From Desulfobacteraceae bacterium (GTDB taxonomy: Bacteria > Desulfobacterota > Desulfobacteria > Desulfobacterales > Desulfosalsimonadaceae): 59,961 bases of DNA. This document shows positions 42,758 through 50,476 of the stretch, piece by piece. Numbering within the stretch: position 1 is the stretch's first letter; the number at the start of each line of letters is the position of its first letter. The notes under the pieces were generated by a model. It was not told where the DNA came from. It did not search any database and worked only from the letters and a program-made list of their open reading frames with translations. Location: the NCBI GenBank assembly GCA_011390465.1, contig JAABSH010000017.1, forward strand, positions 1 through 59,961. Reading direction: 5' to 3'. The position numbers and the translations under genes were made by a program.

Positions 42758-42810
42758 GGCCGGATGTTATAAACCGGATGTCATAAACCGGCAAACGTCT
42801 GCAACATAAC

Positions 42811-42838
42811 GCCTTACGGCGTCACTACAAGCCAGAAT
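42811..42838. repeat. Short palindromic repeat
   Basis: ACGCCTTACGGCGTCACTAC followed by AAGCCAGA, found in the opposite orientation near 21855-21880 and in its duplicate. It contains the hairpin ACGCC/GGCGT. REP-like. Confidence 0.6.
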
Positions 42839-42882
42839 CCCTTTATCCGGTGATATTTCCGGGAAACACCAGATATCTGAAC

Positions 42883-43491
42883 CTAAGGTGTTTGTGATTT
42901 TTCCGGCGCGGTCAGCACCCCGGCTTTTTTTATGATCACCGGTGTTTTCGGCACATACCGGTGGGGCGGTTTCACTGTGGTGGGCTGATTTTCAATGGCA
43001 TCCACCACATCCATGCCGCTGGTCACTTTGCCGAATACGCAATACCCCCATCCCCGGCCGGTGCGGCCCGTAAAATCCAGCATGGTATTGTCCACGGTAT
43101 TGATGAAAAACTGGGAGGTGGCGGAATGGGGGGCCGATGTCCGGGCCATGGCAATGGTGCCCCGGCGGTTTTTCAGCCCGTTGTCCGCTTCATTCATGAT
43201 GGCGGAACTGGTATCTTTCTGCTGCATGGTGTCTGTAAATCCGCCCCCCTGGATCATAAATCCCTTGATGACCCGATGGAAAAGGGTGTTGTTATAAAAA
43301 CCGCTTTTTACATAGGACAGAAAATTTTCAACGGTTTTGGGAGCAGCCGCGGGGTTCAGTTCAATGATGATATCACCCAAAGTGGTTTCCAGGCGCACCA
43401 TGGGGACAGTCGGCGTCTCTTCCGCAAATCCCGTGGAACCAAGACCGGCGATGAAAAACAGGCTCAGGATTAAAAAAGCATATTTTTTCAT
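42883..43491 (-). CDS. Exported cyclophilin-type peptidyl-prolyl isomerase
   Basis: 202 residues, ATG with AAGGAG upstream. A signal peptide (LILSLFFIAGLGSTGFA) directs it to the periplasm. The cyclophilin domain shows ENFLSYVKSGFYNNTLFHRV, GFMIQGGGF, ARTSAPHSATSQFFINT and GYCVFGKVTSGMDVVD. The active-site Arg (HRV) and the FHR and QGG motifs are intact, so proline isomerase activity is expected in folding of envelope proteins. A monocistronic position is likely. Confidence 0.93.
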   Translation of the reverse strand: MKKYAFLILSLFFIAGLGSTGFAEETPTVPMVRLETTLGDIIIELNPAAAPKTVENFLSYVKSGFYNNTLFHRVIKGFMIQGGGFTDTMQQKDTSSAIMNEADNGLKNRRGTIAMARTSAPHSATSQFFINTVDNTMLDFTGRTGRGWGYCVFGKVTSGMDVVDAIENQPTTVKPPHRYVPKTPVIIKKAGVLTAPEKSQTP

Positions 43492-43519
43492 GAAATTACT
43501 CCTTTTTAAAGTCTGTTGT

Positions 43520-43600
43520 CACATGAAAGGCCGGCACGGTGGCCGGCCCTACGAGTTATGGTGGCGTTGACCGCTTCGTAGGGCAGGCCACCGGACCTGC
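43520..43600. repeat. GC-rich inverted repeat in intergenic space
   Basis: GCCGGCACGGTGGCCGGCCC-TACGAG and, 30 bases on, CGTAGGGCAGGCCACCGGACC form an imperfect inverted repeat of the common 'GTAGGG' intergenic type. The remaining gap to 43737 shows no gene that I can support. Confidence 0.5.
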
Positions 43601-43737
43601 CTTTAAAAAATAGAACAGATTCATCTTGGCGAACACTGAGACAAACGGTTTTCTCTGTGTGTTCTGTGATCTCTGTGGTAAAATATATTGTTTTTTATTT
43701 TTATGACCCAAAAATTCGGAAAAGTAAAGCGGGGAAA

Positions 43738-44463
43738 TCAATGGTGATGGGGCACATCCCCATGCACATGGGCATGATCATGCACGTGCACATGCACCTG
43801 ATCATCAGCAATGAGGCTGCCCTCCCGCATGGTGAGCGTGGAATGGGTGGTGGATTCTAAAAAATTGATATTATGGGAAATAATAATATAAGAACTGTTC
43901 ATTTCCATCAATGCCCGGGTAATGACGGACCGGGTTTTGATGTCCAGTCCCATCAGGGGTTCGTCCAGCAGCAGCACTTCCGGCTCCATAGACAGAATGG
44001 TGGCCAGGGACACGAGCTTTTTCTCGCCCCCGGACAGCTTAAAGGTGATCCGGTTTTCAAAATCCGTAAGTCCGAGAAAGGCCAGGGTGCGCCGGGAAAT
44101 ATCAATGGCGTCTTTGCGGGATTTTCCCATATTGAGCGGCCCGAATGCCACATCTTCCAGCACGGTGGGGCAGAAAAGCTGATCATCCGCGTCCTGAAAC
44201 AACAGCCCGATGCGGTGGCGGATGTCCGCAAAATCTGCTTCGGTTTTCATAGGGGCCTGAAAAATTTCAATATCTCCGCAAGACGGCTTGATCAGCCCCA
44301 TGATGAGATGAAACAGAGTGGTTTTGCCGCTGCCGTTGGGCGCGATAATGCCGATTTTATCCCCTTTGTAAAAATCAAAATCAAGGTCTTTTAAAATGGG
44401 CGCGGTGTCGGAATATCCAAAGCAGACGCCGCGCATTTTTATGATGGGTTCTTTTTGATTCAT
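43738..44463 (-). CDS. cbiO: CbiO-type ATPase of a cobalt/nickel ECF importer
   Basis: 241 residues from the ATG at 44463. ABC ATPase motifs: Walker A APNGSGKTTLFH, Q-loop GLLFQDADDQLFCPTV, signature KLSGGEKK, Walker B VLLLDEPLMGLD, and the switch His in IIISHN. It energises uptake of Co2+ or Ni2+ with CbiQ and CbiM, encoded directly upstream in the same direction. Oddity: the C-terminus ends in a His-rich tail (VHVHVHDHAHVHGD, then PHHH), a likely metal-binding or metal-sensing extension absent from typical CbiO. Confidence 0.93.
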   Translation of the reverse strand: MNQKEPIIKMRGVCFGYSDTAPILKDLDFDFYKGDKIGIIAPNGSGKTTLFHLIMGLIKPSCGDIEIFQAPMKTEADFADIRHRIGLLFQDADDQLFCPTVLEDVAFGPLNMGKSRKDAIDISRRTLAFLGLTDFENRITFKLSGGEKKLVSLATILSMEPEVLLLDEPLMGLDIKTRSVITRALMEMNSSYIIISHNINFLESTTHSTLTMREGSLIADDQVHVHVHDHAHVHGDVPHHH

Positions 44464-44486
44464 TTTGTGTCTGTTTTTATTGATGG

Positions 44487-45245
44487 TTAGAATCGCAAAA
44501 AAATTTCCAGGGCAACAACCGCTGTGGTGGCCCCGAAAACAATGATAAGAAAAATCCAGCTGCCCGCATCCGCCTGAAAATCCGTAAGGCTGTAATACGT
44601 TCCCTTGAATCCCCGGCACCGCATGGCATTGTACACCCGATCCGCCCGTTCGGACGCCCGGATCAGCAGCATGCCCACCACATAAGCAAAGGTTTTGTAG
44701 GTATGAAGGGTGGTTTTGGGCCGGAACCCCCTGATTTTGATGGATTTAATGATTTTCTGGTATTCCTGGGCAATGACAAACACATACCGGTAGGTGATCA
44801 TTAAAAGAAACACCAGTTTTTCCGGAACCTTCAACCGACCCAGGGTGTGACCCAGGGTGGCAAGGGTCATGGTGGCGATAAACGCGATCAGGGCCATTAA
44901 AATGGCATTGGATTTTAAGGTGATTTTGGCGGCAAAGGCAATGCCGGCCTGGTGAATGGTAACCGGTCCCAGCGGATAAGTGGCCCCGCCCGGATAGGTA
45001 AGGGGCAGCACAATCCAGAACAGCAGAATAAACCCATTTACAAGGGCCAGCTGTTTCAGCACTTTTTTCAGGCTCACCCGGCACATCAGCAGGGAAACCG
45101 CGGAAACCGCAAAGGCCGTGATCAGCGGCACAAACCCGTAGCACAGGGCAACCGCAAAAGAATACACCACCGCGGCGATCACCCGGAATCGGGGATCAAT
45201 ATTGTGGACAGCGGAATTTCCCGTGGCAAAAGGTTCTTCAATCAT
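44487..45245 (-). CDS. cbiQ: CbiQ transmembrane component of ECF importer
   Basis: 252 residues with about five membrane helices. The coupling helices carry the family motifs RASERADRVYNAMRCRGF and the earlier RYVFVIAQEYQKIIKSIKIR. It links the CbiO ATPase to the substrate-binding CbiM. The gene is 33 bases after cbiM and 23 before cbiO, so they form one operon. The ribosome-binding site is weak. Confidence 0.92.
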   Translation of the reverse strand: MIEEPFATGNSAVHNIDPRFRVIAAVVYSFAVALCYGFVPLITAFAVSAVSLLMCRVSLKKVLKQLALVNGFILLFWIVLPLTYPGGATYPLGPVTIHQAGIAFAAKITLKSNAILMALIAFIATMTLATLGHTLGRLKVPEKLVFLLMITYRYVFVIAQEYQKIIKSIKIRGFRPKTTLHTYKTFAYVVGMLLIRASERADRVYNAMRCRGFKGTYYSLTDFQADAGSWIFLIIVFGATTAVVALEIFLRF

Positions 45246-45278
45246 TTTATCGGGGGTTTCATTAAACGGTCAGCCGGT

Positions 45279-45899
45279 TTAATATCCGTTTTTGTACTGG
45301 CCGGATTGGGAAAGCAAGGCCGGTTGTACTTTTTTTAAAAAAAGGATGCAGAATGCCGTGATCACCCCTTCAATCATCATGATCGGCAGGTGGGAGACGA
45401 TCACTATGGCGGAAATTTCCAGAAAATTTTCTTCGGAAAAAATCAGGGCCGCCGCCATGATCAGGGCGCTGAACAAAACGCACAAAAATCCGCAGGCAAA
45501 TGCGGCCGCCACGGCCACGGTTTTTTTACCGCTGATAAACGGAGCAAACAGGTAATAACAGATCACCGCGGGCAGGGCCATGATAAGGGTGTTTACCCCC
45601 AGGGTGGTGATGCCGCCGAACTGGAAAAAAAGCCCCTGCAGCAGAAGGGCGATCAGGATGGCGGGAAAAGCGCACCATCCCAGCAGAATTCCCACAATGC
45701 CGTTTAAAATTAAATGCACGCTGGTGGGACCCACGGGAACATGGATCAGCGACGCCACAAAAAAAGCCGCCGATAAAATGCCGGTGCGGGCGATCCGGTC
45801 ATAATCCAGTTTTTTAAGCCCGATGGCGGTGCCTGCCGCTGCCAGGGCCGCGCCGGACAAGAGCACAGGGCCGGACAGAATTCCTTCGGAGATGTGCAT
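45279..45899 (-). CDS. cbiM: CbiM substrate-specific component of ECF importer
   Basis: 206 residues, six or so helices. It begins MHISEG; in this family the N-terminal Met-His chelates the metal. Other conserved parts are PVGPTSVHLILNGIVGILLG and FFQFGGITTLGVNT. It binds Co2+ or Ni2+ in the membrane. No CbiN or NikN gene separates it from cbiQ, so the system seems to lack this helper or has it fused or elsewhere. First gene of the operon; a hairpin with a T run lies just upstream. Confidence 0.92.
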   Translation of the reverse strand: MHISEGILSGPVLLSGAALAAAGTAIGLKKLDYDRIARTGILSAAFFVASLIHVPVGPTSVHLILNGIVGILLGWCAFPAILIALLLQGLFFQFGGITTLGVNTLIMALPAVICYYLFAPFISGKKTVAVAAAFACGFLCVLFSALIMAAALIFSEENFLEISAIVIVSHLPIMMIEGVITAFCILFLKKVQPALLSQSGQYKNGY

Positions 45900-45918
45900 G
45901 TTTTTTCTTTCTCAAATT

Positions 45919-45970
45919 AAAAAACCACGACCGATCCACACATCGTTAAGATGTGAAAACCTTCGTGGTT
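45919..45970 (-). terminator. Intrinsic terminator between GDPD gene and cbiM
   Basis: On the minus strand AAACCACGA pairs with TCGTGGTTT, with an inner CACATC/GATGTG hairpin, followed by a T run. It probably ends the GDPD transcript. A regulatory leader for cbiM is possible but I see no known riboswitch core. Confidence 0.6.
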
Positions 45971-46063
45971 TATGATTTTATAGTAACAAAACAGAAATGT
46001 GCTGGTTTTTTGCCGGCTTCTGCAGGCAGTTGGATAAAGGGTTACCGGCTTAACCGTGCTTTG

Positions 46064-46804
46064 TCAATACGAAATAATCTTGCCGTTGGTAAGTATTTCA
46101 TCAAACCCGGCCTGGACGGCACACCGGGCCAGAGACGCGGTGGGCGGCAGAAACGCAAGGGTTTTGGCGCCTTTCCGGTGAAAGAAATTTACCACAGAGG
46201 GCGTAAACAGAAAAATGCCGCCGATACGCGGGGGCAGCGCATAGGTTCGGCCCGGTTTGATGCCCCCGTAAAACGGTATTCTTGTGACGACGGACAATCC
46301 GGCCTGCCAGCATTCCGCCTTTCGGGCGTAGCAGCGGGCGCCGGGAAACCGGCGTTTCAGTTCAGCTTCATGGCCGGCCCGCCATAAGAGAAATTTTGCC
46401 TGCCGGGCCAGTTTTTCCGTAAACCGGTTTTTCTCCGCCCACTCGGCCAGGGCGGCAATGGCGGCTTTTGCGGTTTCCGGTTTGATGTCCAGGGTCCAGC
46501 GGCAATTTTCAAATTTTTCAGCAAACTGATCAAAAAACAGAAATTTTTCACCATGGGCCAGACAAAAGTCCTCCACCCCGGCCCGGGTCAGGTCCTGTAC
46601 GCGGCGGGAATCTCCTGCCAGACGGCGAAAAGTGGGATCATGAATCAGCACCAGGTGGCGGTCTCTGGTCAGCCGCAGGTCGGTTTCAAGGGCGGAAAAC
46701 CCGTTGCTGACAGCCGCTGAAAACGCGGCGGCCGTGTTTTCAACCGAATGGGCCGTGTATCCCCGGTGGCTGATCCACAGCGGTGTTTTAAAAGGGGCAC
46801 TCAT
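46064..46804 (-). CDS. Glycerophosphodiester phosphodiesterase family protein
   Basis: 246 residues from the ATG at 46804; the frame continues upstream to a TTG but without a better start signal. TIM-barrel GDPD motifs: ISHRGYTAHSVENTAAAF, ALETDLRLTRD, VLIHDPTFRRLAG. The metal-binding Glu, Asp and the two catalytic His are present. It hydrolyses glycerophosphodiesters to glycerol 3-phosphate and alcohol; without a signal peptide it is cytoplasmic. The C-terminal barrel strands (KTLAFLPPTASLARCAVQAG, FDEILTNG) are slightly diverged from typical members. Confidence 0.88.
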   Translation of the reverse strand: MSAPFKTPLWISHRGYTAHSVENTAAAFSAAVSNGFSALETDLRLTRDRHLVLIHDPTFRRLAGDSRRVQDLTRAGVEDFCLAHGEKFLFFDQFAEKFENCRWTLDIKPETAKAAIAALAEWAEKNRFTEKLARQAKFLLWRAGHEAELKRRFPGARCYARKAECWQAGLSVVTRIPFYGGIKPGRTYALPPRIGGIFLFTPSVVNFFHRKGAKTLAFLPPTASLARCAVQAGFDEILTNGKIISY

Positions 46805-46967
46805 AATTGATGTTATAAAAGAATTGCCACCACCCTGCAAGAATTGTTAACCGTCTAATTTTTTATCTTTTTAATTCTTTTGCGTTCCTTGCGGCAGTTT
46901 GGTAAAGAATTTTTTTGATCTTTTTTGGATTTGGAACTTAAATTTTACAGATTATCTAAACCATAGA

Positions 46968-49316
46968 ATGAAACAAATGATGAAATTTATCAAATGGCTG
47001 TTTTTTTTAATTTTTTTTAGTTTTATGGCCGGTGCCGCCGGCCTGGCCGGGCTTTATTTTTATTTTGCCAAAGACCTGCCAAAAATTACCTCTCTCAAGG
47101 ATTACCGGCCCCCGGTCATTACCACGGTTTTTTCCGACGACAACCGGAAAATAGCGGAATTTTATGAACAGCAGCGGGTCGTCATTGAGCTGGATCAAAT
47201 GCCGGCGCACCTGATCCAGGCGTTTGTGGCTGCTGAAGATGCCCGGTTTTATGAACATCAGGGCATTGATCTGCACAGTATTTTCCGGGCCTTTGTCAAA
47301 AATCTGAAAGCCGGTGAAATTGTTCAGGGCGGCAGCACCATCACCCAGCAGGTGACCAAATCCTTTCTGCTTACCCCGGAGCGGAGCTATCGCCGGAAAA
47401 TCAAAGAAGCCATTCTGGCCTATCGCATTGACCGGAAATTTACCAAAGAACAGATTCTGTATCTGTATCTGAATCAGATTTATCTGGGCAATGGGGCGTA
47501 CGGTGTAGAGGCTGCGGCCCGGAATTATTACGGCAAGCCCGCCATTGAAATGAGCCTTGCGGAAAGCTCCATGCTGGCGGGGCTTCCCCAGGCCCCGAGC
47601 CGGTATTCCCCTTTTCGGTATCCGGACCGGGCCGCAAAACGGCAGGTCTATGTGCTGCGGCGGATGGCGGAAGAAGGCTTTATCACGGAACAGGCGGCCC
47701 AAGACGCCATGACCACCCCTTTGGATATCCGGCCCCGGCGGAACTGGTACCGGGAAACCGTTCCAGAGTATACCGAGCATGTCCGGCGGGAGCTGGTGGA
47801 CCGGTTCGGCCGGGAAAAAGTGTATAACGAGGGTCTTGTGGTGCAAACCGCCGTAAACATTGAAATGCAGAAAATGGCCCGGGACGCCCTTGAAAAAGGC
47901 CTGTTTGAGCTGGACAAGCGCCAGGGATACCGGGGACCCCTGGATCATTTGTCAAAACCCGGAATAGAAGCCTTTTCCCATTCCATGGCCTTGACCCTTG
48001 AAGACTCTCCGCTGACCGGGGGCATGATGACAAAAGGCGTGGTGATTCAGGTGAATGACCAGTCCGATCTTGTTACCGTGCGAATGGGCACGGAGCGGGG
48101 ACTGATTGCGCTCAAAGACATGAAATGGGCAAGAACCCCGGATCCGAACGTGGATTATTTTGAAACCACGGTAAGAGACCCCGGAGAAGTGCTTCAGGTG
48201 GGGGATGTGATCCATGTGCGGGTGCTGGGCCGGGAAAACAGCTCTCAGGTGTGGTCCCTGGCCCTGGAGCAGGTTCCAAAGGCGGAATCCGCCCTGCTCT
48301 GCATAGAGGCGGGAACCGGCGAAGTGAAAGTCATGGTGGGGGGCCGGGATTTTGCTGACAGCCAGTTCAACCGGGCCGTTCAGTCCCGCCGGCAGCCGGG
48401 TTCCGCATTCAAGCCCATTATTTACGCCGCGGCCCTGGACAAAGGATATACCCCGGCCACGGTAATCGTGGATTCACCGATTGTGTTTGAAGCCACGGGC
48501 AATGATTTTATCTGGAAACCGGATAATTATGACAACACCTTTCACGGATTTACCCTGTTCCGGGACGGGCTGATCAAATCCATGAATGTGATCACCGTTA
48601 AAATTCTTCAGGATATCGGCATTGATTATACCATTAATTATGCCAGAAATCTGGGCATCACCGCACACCTGGACCGGGATTTGTCCCTGTCTCTGGGATC
48701 TTCCGGGCTTTCCCTGCTGGAACTCGTGAAAGCCTATTCCGTGTTTGCCAATCAGGGACAGCTGATAGCGCCGTGTTTTATCCGGAAGGTGACGGACCGG
48801 GACGGCAATGTATTGATGGAATACGAACAGAACGCCCGGCAGGCGATCCAGGACAGCACTGCCTATATTATTACCCATCTGCTCACTGAAGTGGTTCAGT
48901 ACGGTACGGGCTGGCGTCTCAAGGCCCTGAAACGCCCGGTGGCCGGCAAAACCGGCACCACGAACAATTTAAACGATGCCTGGTTTGCCGGCTACACTCC
49001 CCGGTATATCGCCGGTGTTTGGGTGGGATTTGACCAGGAAGCCTCTCTGGGCAAAAACGAAACCGGTTCCCGGGCCGCCAGCCCTATCTGGCTGGATTTT
49101 ATGCAGCAGGTGTTGGAAGACCAGCCGCTAAGGGTTTTTAAGGTGCCGGACAGCGTGGTATTTACCAAAATAGACACGAAAACAGGGCTGCTCCCCATCC
49201 CGGAATCGGAAAATACCCTTTTTGAATGTTTCAAAGAAGGCACCGCCCCCACGGAATACACCAAACCACCGGATACCATAACGGAAAAAGAAGACTTTTT
49301 TAAAGAAGGGATCTGA
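46968..49316 (+). CDS. mrcA: Bifunctional penicillin-binding protein 1A
   Basis: 782 residues from the ATG at 46968 (no strong Shine-Dalgarno; the frame extends upstream). One membrane helix (LFFLIFFSFMAGAAGLAGLY), a GT51 glycosyltransferase domain (EDARFYEHQGID, QGGSTITQQVTKS, LNQIYLGNGAYGVEAAARNY), an OB-like insert, and a transpeptidase domain with SxxK in RQPGSAFKP, the SMN motif in IKSMNVITVK and KTG in VAGKTGTTNN. It polymerises and crosslinks peptidoglycan at the inner membrane. Normal length and all catalytic motifs present. Divergent from the GDPD gene. Confidence 0.95.
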   Translation: MKQMMKFIKWLFFLIFFSFMAGAAGLAGLYFYFAKDLPKITSLKDYRPPVITTVFSDDNRKIAEFYEQQRVVIELDQMPAHLIQAFVAAEDARFYEHQGIDLHSIFRAFVKNLKAGEIVQGGSTITQQVTKSFLLTPERSYRRKIKEAILAYRIDRKFTKEQILYLYLNQIYLGNGAYGVEAAARNYYGKPAIEMSLAESSMLAGLPQAPSRYSPFRYPDRAAKRQVYVLRRMAEEGFITEQAAQDAMTTPLDIRPRRNWYRETVPEYTEHVRRELVDRFGREKVYNEGLVVQTAVNIEMQKMARDALEKGLFELDKRQGYRGPLDHLSKPGIEAFSHSMALTLEDSPLTGGMMTKGVVIQVNDQSDLVTVRMGTERGLIALKDMKWARTPDPNVDYFETTVRDPGEVLQVGDVIHVRVLGRENSSQVWSLALEQVPKAESALLCIEAGTGEVKVMVGGRDFADSQFNRAVQSRRQPGSAFKPIIYAAALDKGYTPATVIVDSPIVFEATGNDFIWKPDNYDNTFHGFTLFRDGLIKSMNVITVKILQDIGIDYTINYARNLGITAHLDRDLSLSLGSSGLSLLELVKAYSVFANQGQLIAPCFIRKVTDRDGNVLMEYEQNARQAIQDSTAYIITHLLTEVVQYGTGWRLKALKRPVAGKTGTTNNLNDAWFAGYTPRYIAGVWVGFDQEASLGKNETGSRAASPIWLDFMQQVLEDQPLRVFKVPDSVVFTKIDTKTGLLPIPESENTLFECFKEGTAPTEYTKPPDTITEKEDFFKEGI

Positions 49317-49327
49317 GACCAGAAGCG

Positions 49328-49372
49328 CCGCACCGCTAAGATTTTGTCAGCAGATGTTGCGGCGCGGTGCTT
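49328..49372. terminator. Hairpin between convergent genes
   Basis: GCGCCGCACCGC and GCGGCGCGGTGC face each other across about 22 bases between the stop of PBP1A and that of the DUF3467 gene. The arms pair only partly (GCACCGC/GCGGTGC), so a bidirectional terminator is likely but not certain. Confidence 0.5.
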
Positions 49373-49374
49373 TA

Positions 49375-49659
49375 TCAATGAAACGGATGTTCCGAAGGCT
49401 CTGTCTGCTTGATTTCCCCGAATTTTTCCTCATATCTTTTCAGGTTGTCGATGAGCGCGCTGATGATTCTTTTGACATGGCCGGGGGTGACAATAATCCG
49501 GGATACCAGATGGGCGCCGGACGGGGAATTGAGCAGCCACTCAATAATGAATTCTTCCGGGCCGTGGGCGATAAACATGGTATTGCTGTATCGGCCCATG
49601 GACAGCTCTTCATTTGCCTTGATCTGAACCTGCTGAGAGGTCTTTTTTGCGTCATCCAT
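49375..49659 (-). CDS. DUF3467 protein
   Basis: A 94-residue cytoplasmic protein. DUF3467 signature: GRYSNTMFIAHGPEEFIIEW, then HLVSRIIVTPGHVKRIISAL and DNLKRYEEKFG. The family is small and uncharacterised. Convergent with the PBP1A gene; about 375 bases upstream of its start are free of genes. Confidence 0.85.
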   Translation of the reverse strand: MDDAKKTSQQVQIKANEELSMGRYSNTMFIAHGPEEFIIEWLLNSPSGAHLVSRIIVTPGHVKRIISALIDNLKRYEEKFGEIKQTEPSEHPFH

Positions 49660-49794
49660 TTGAAACTCCTGTTGATGTTATGTTAGAGGAAAAAAAAGAA
49701 TAAGGGAGACTGAATTTTTTTATTTATGGTTATCTGCTTCCCTTGTATAAGGAAAATAGATTTAAAATTCAAGCTGTTGTGTTTTTATCGGTAT

Positions 49795-49846
49795 CGGATT
49801 CGATTTCGATCCCGATCCCGATCCCGATCCCGATTTCGATTTCGAT
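49795..49846. repeat. Hexanucleotide tandem repeat
   Basis: Alternating CGATTT and CGATCC hexamers (ATTCGATTTCGATCCC, repeated CGATCC units, then CGATTTCGATTT) run for about 50 bp. It lies in the gene-free stretch 49660-50034, which also holds GAACCGGATAACCAGATT at 49861. Such tracts vary in length by slippage. Confidence 0.8.
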
Positions 49847-50034
49847 GGCTGAATTTAAGCGAACCGGATAACCAGATTTTTTAATTTACTGTCAGCCTTT
49901 CGGTTTCCTCAAATTTTCATTTGTATCTGAATAATGACGAGACACCAAGGATTTTGTCAAAACTTTGACAAACCCCGGGGCGGTCCCCGCGCCGCCGCAA
50001 TCATAAAACCTGCCATCCAAAGGTCAACAACCCT

Positions 50035-50376
50035 ATGCCAAAGAAAAAAGACGACACCTTTTTCCTGATTACCTATCGGAATGCCAAAGATGCCAAAGTG
50101 CTGATCCTAAAAGCGAAAACCGTCACAGATTCTTCTCTGGGGCTCAGTTTTGTGGCCATTTCCGATTTTATTTTTGATACCCGGTCCGTTGTCATCAATC
50201 CGGAAGAAGAAGACCAGAAACGCCAGTTTGAAGGGGTTAAAACCCTTCATTTGTCAATTTATGCCATCCTTTCCATTGAAGAAGTGGGGGAAAACCACAA
50301 AGGCCTGCGGTTTAAAAAAGACAAATCCAATCTGGTGGTGCTCTCATCGGAACAGTCGTCCCCGAATCAGAAGTAA
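50035..50376 (+). CDS. DUF1820-like protein
   Basis: 113 residues, no signal peptide. The central part RSVVINPEEEDQKRQFEGVK, then IYAILSIEEV, resembles DUF1820, an uncharacterised family of about 100 residues. I see no strong ribosome-binding site. Free-standing between the DUF3467 and acyl-CoA synthetase genes. Confidence 0.65.
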   Translation: MPKKKDDTFFLITYRNAKDAKVLILKAKTVTDSSLGLSFVAISDFIFDTRSVVINPEEEDQKRQFEGVKTLHLSIYAILSIEEVGENHKGLRFKKDKSNLVVLSSEQSSPNQK

Positions 50377-50476
50377 ATTTAAAAAAACCGGCGCTTCTTG
50401 ACAAAAATAAAAACACCGCATAAAAACTTTCCCTTAACGTTAATTTTAAATTCATTTAATACTTAAAGGAAAAGAC

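Noticed and set aside
45919-45970. Riboswitch before cbiM
   Set aside because: A hairpin with T run is present, but no cobalamin or NiCo riboswitch core could be recognised; a terminator of the preceding gene explains it.
49795-49846. CRISPR array
   Set aside because: The repeat unit is six bases with no spacers and no cas genes are in the window.
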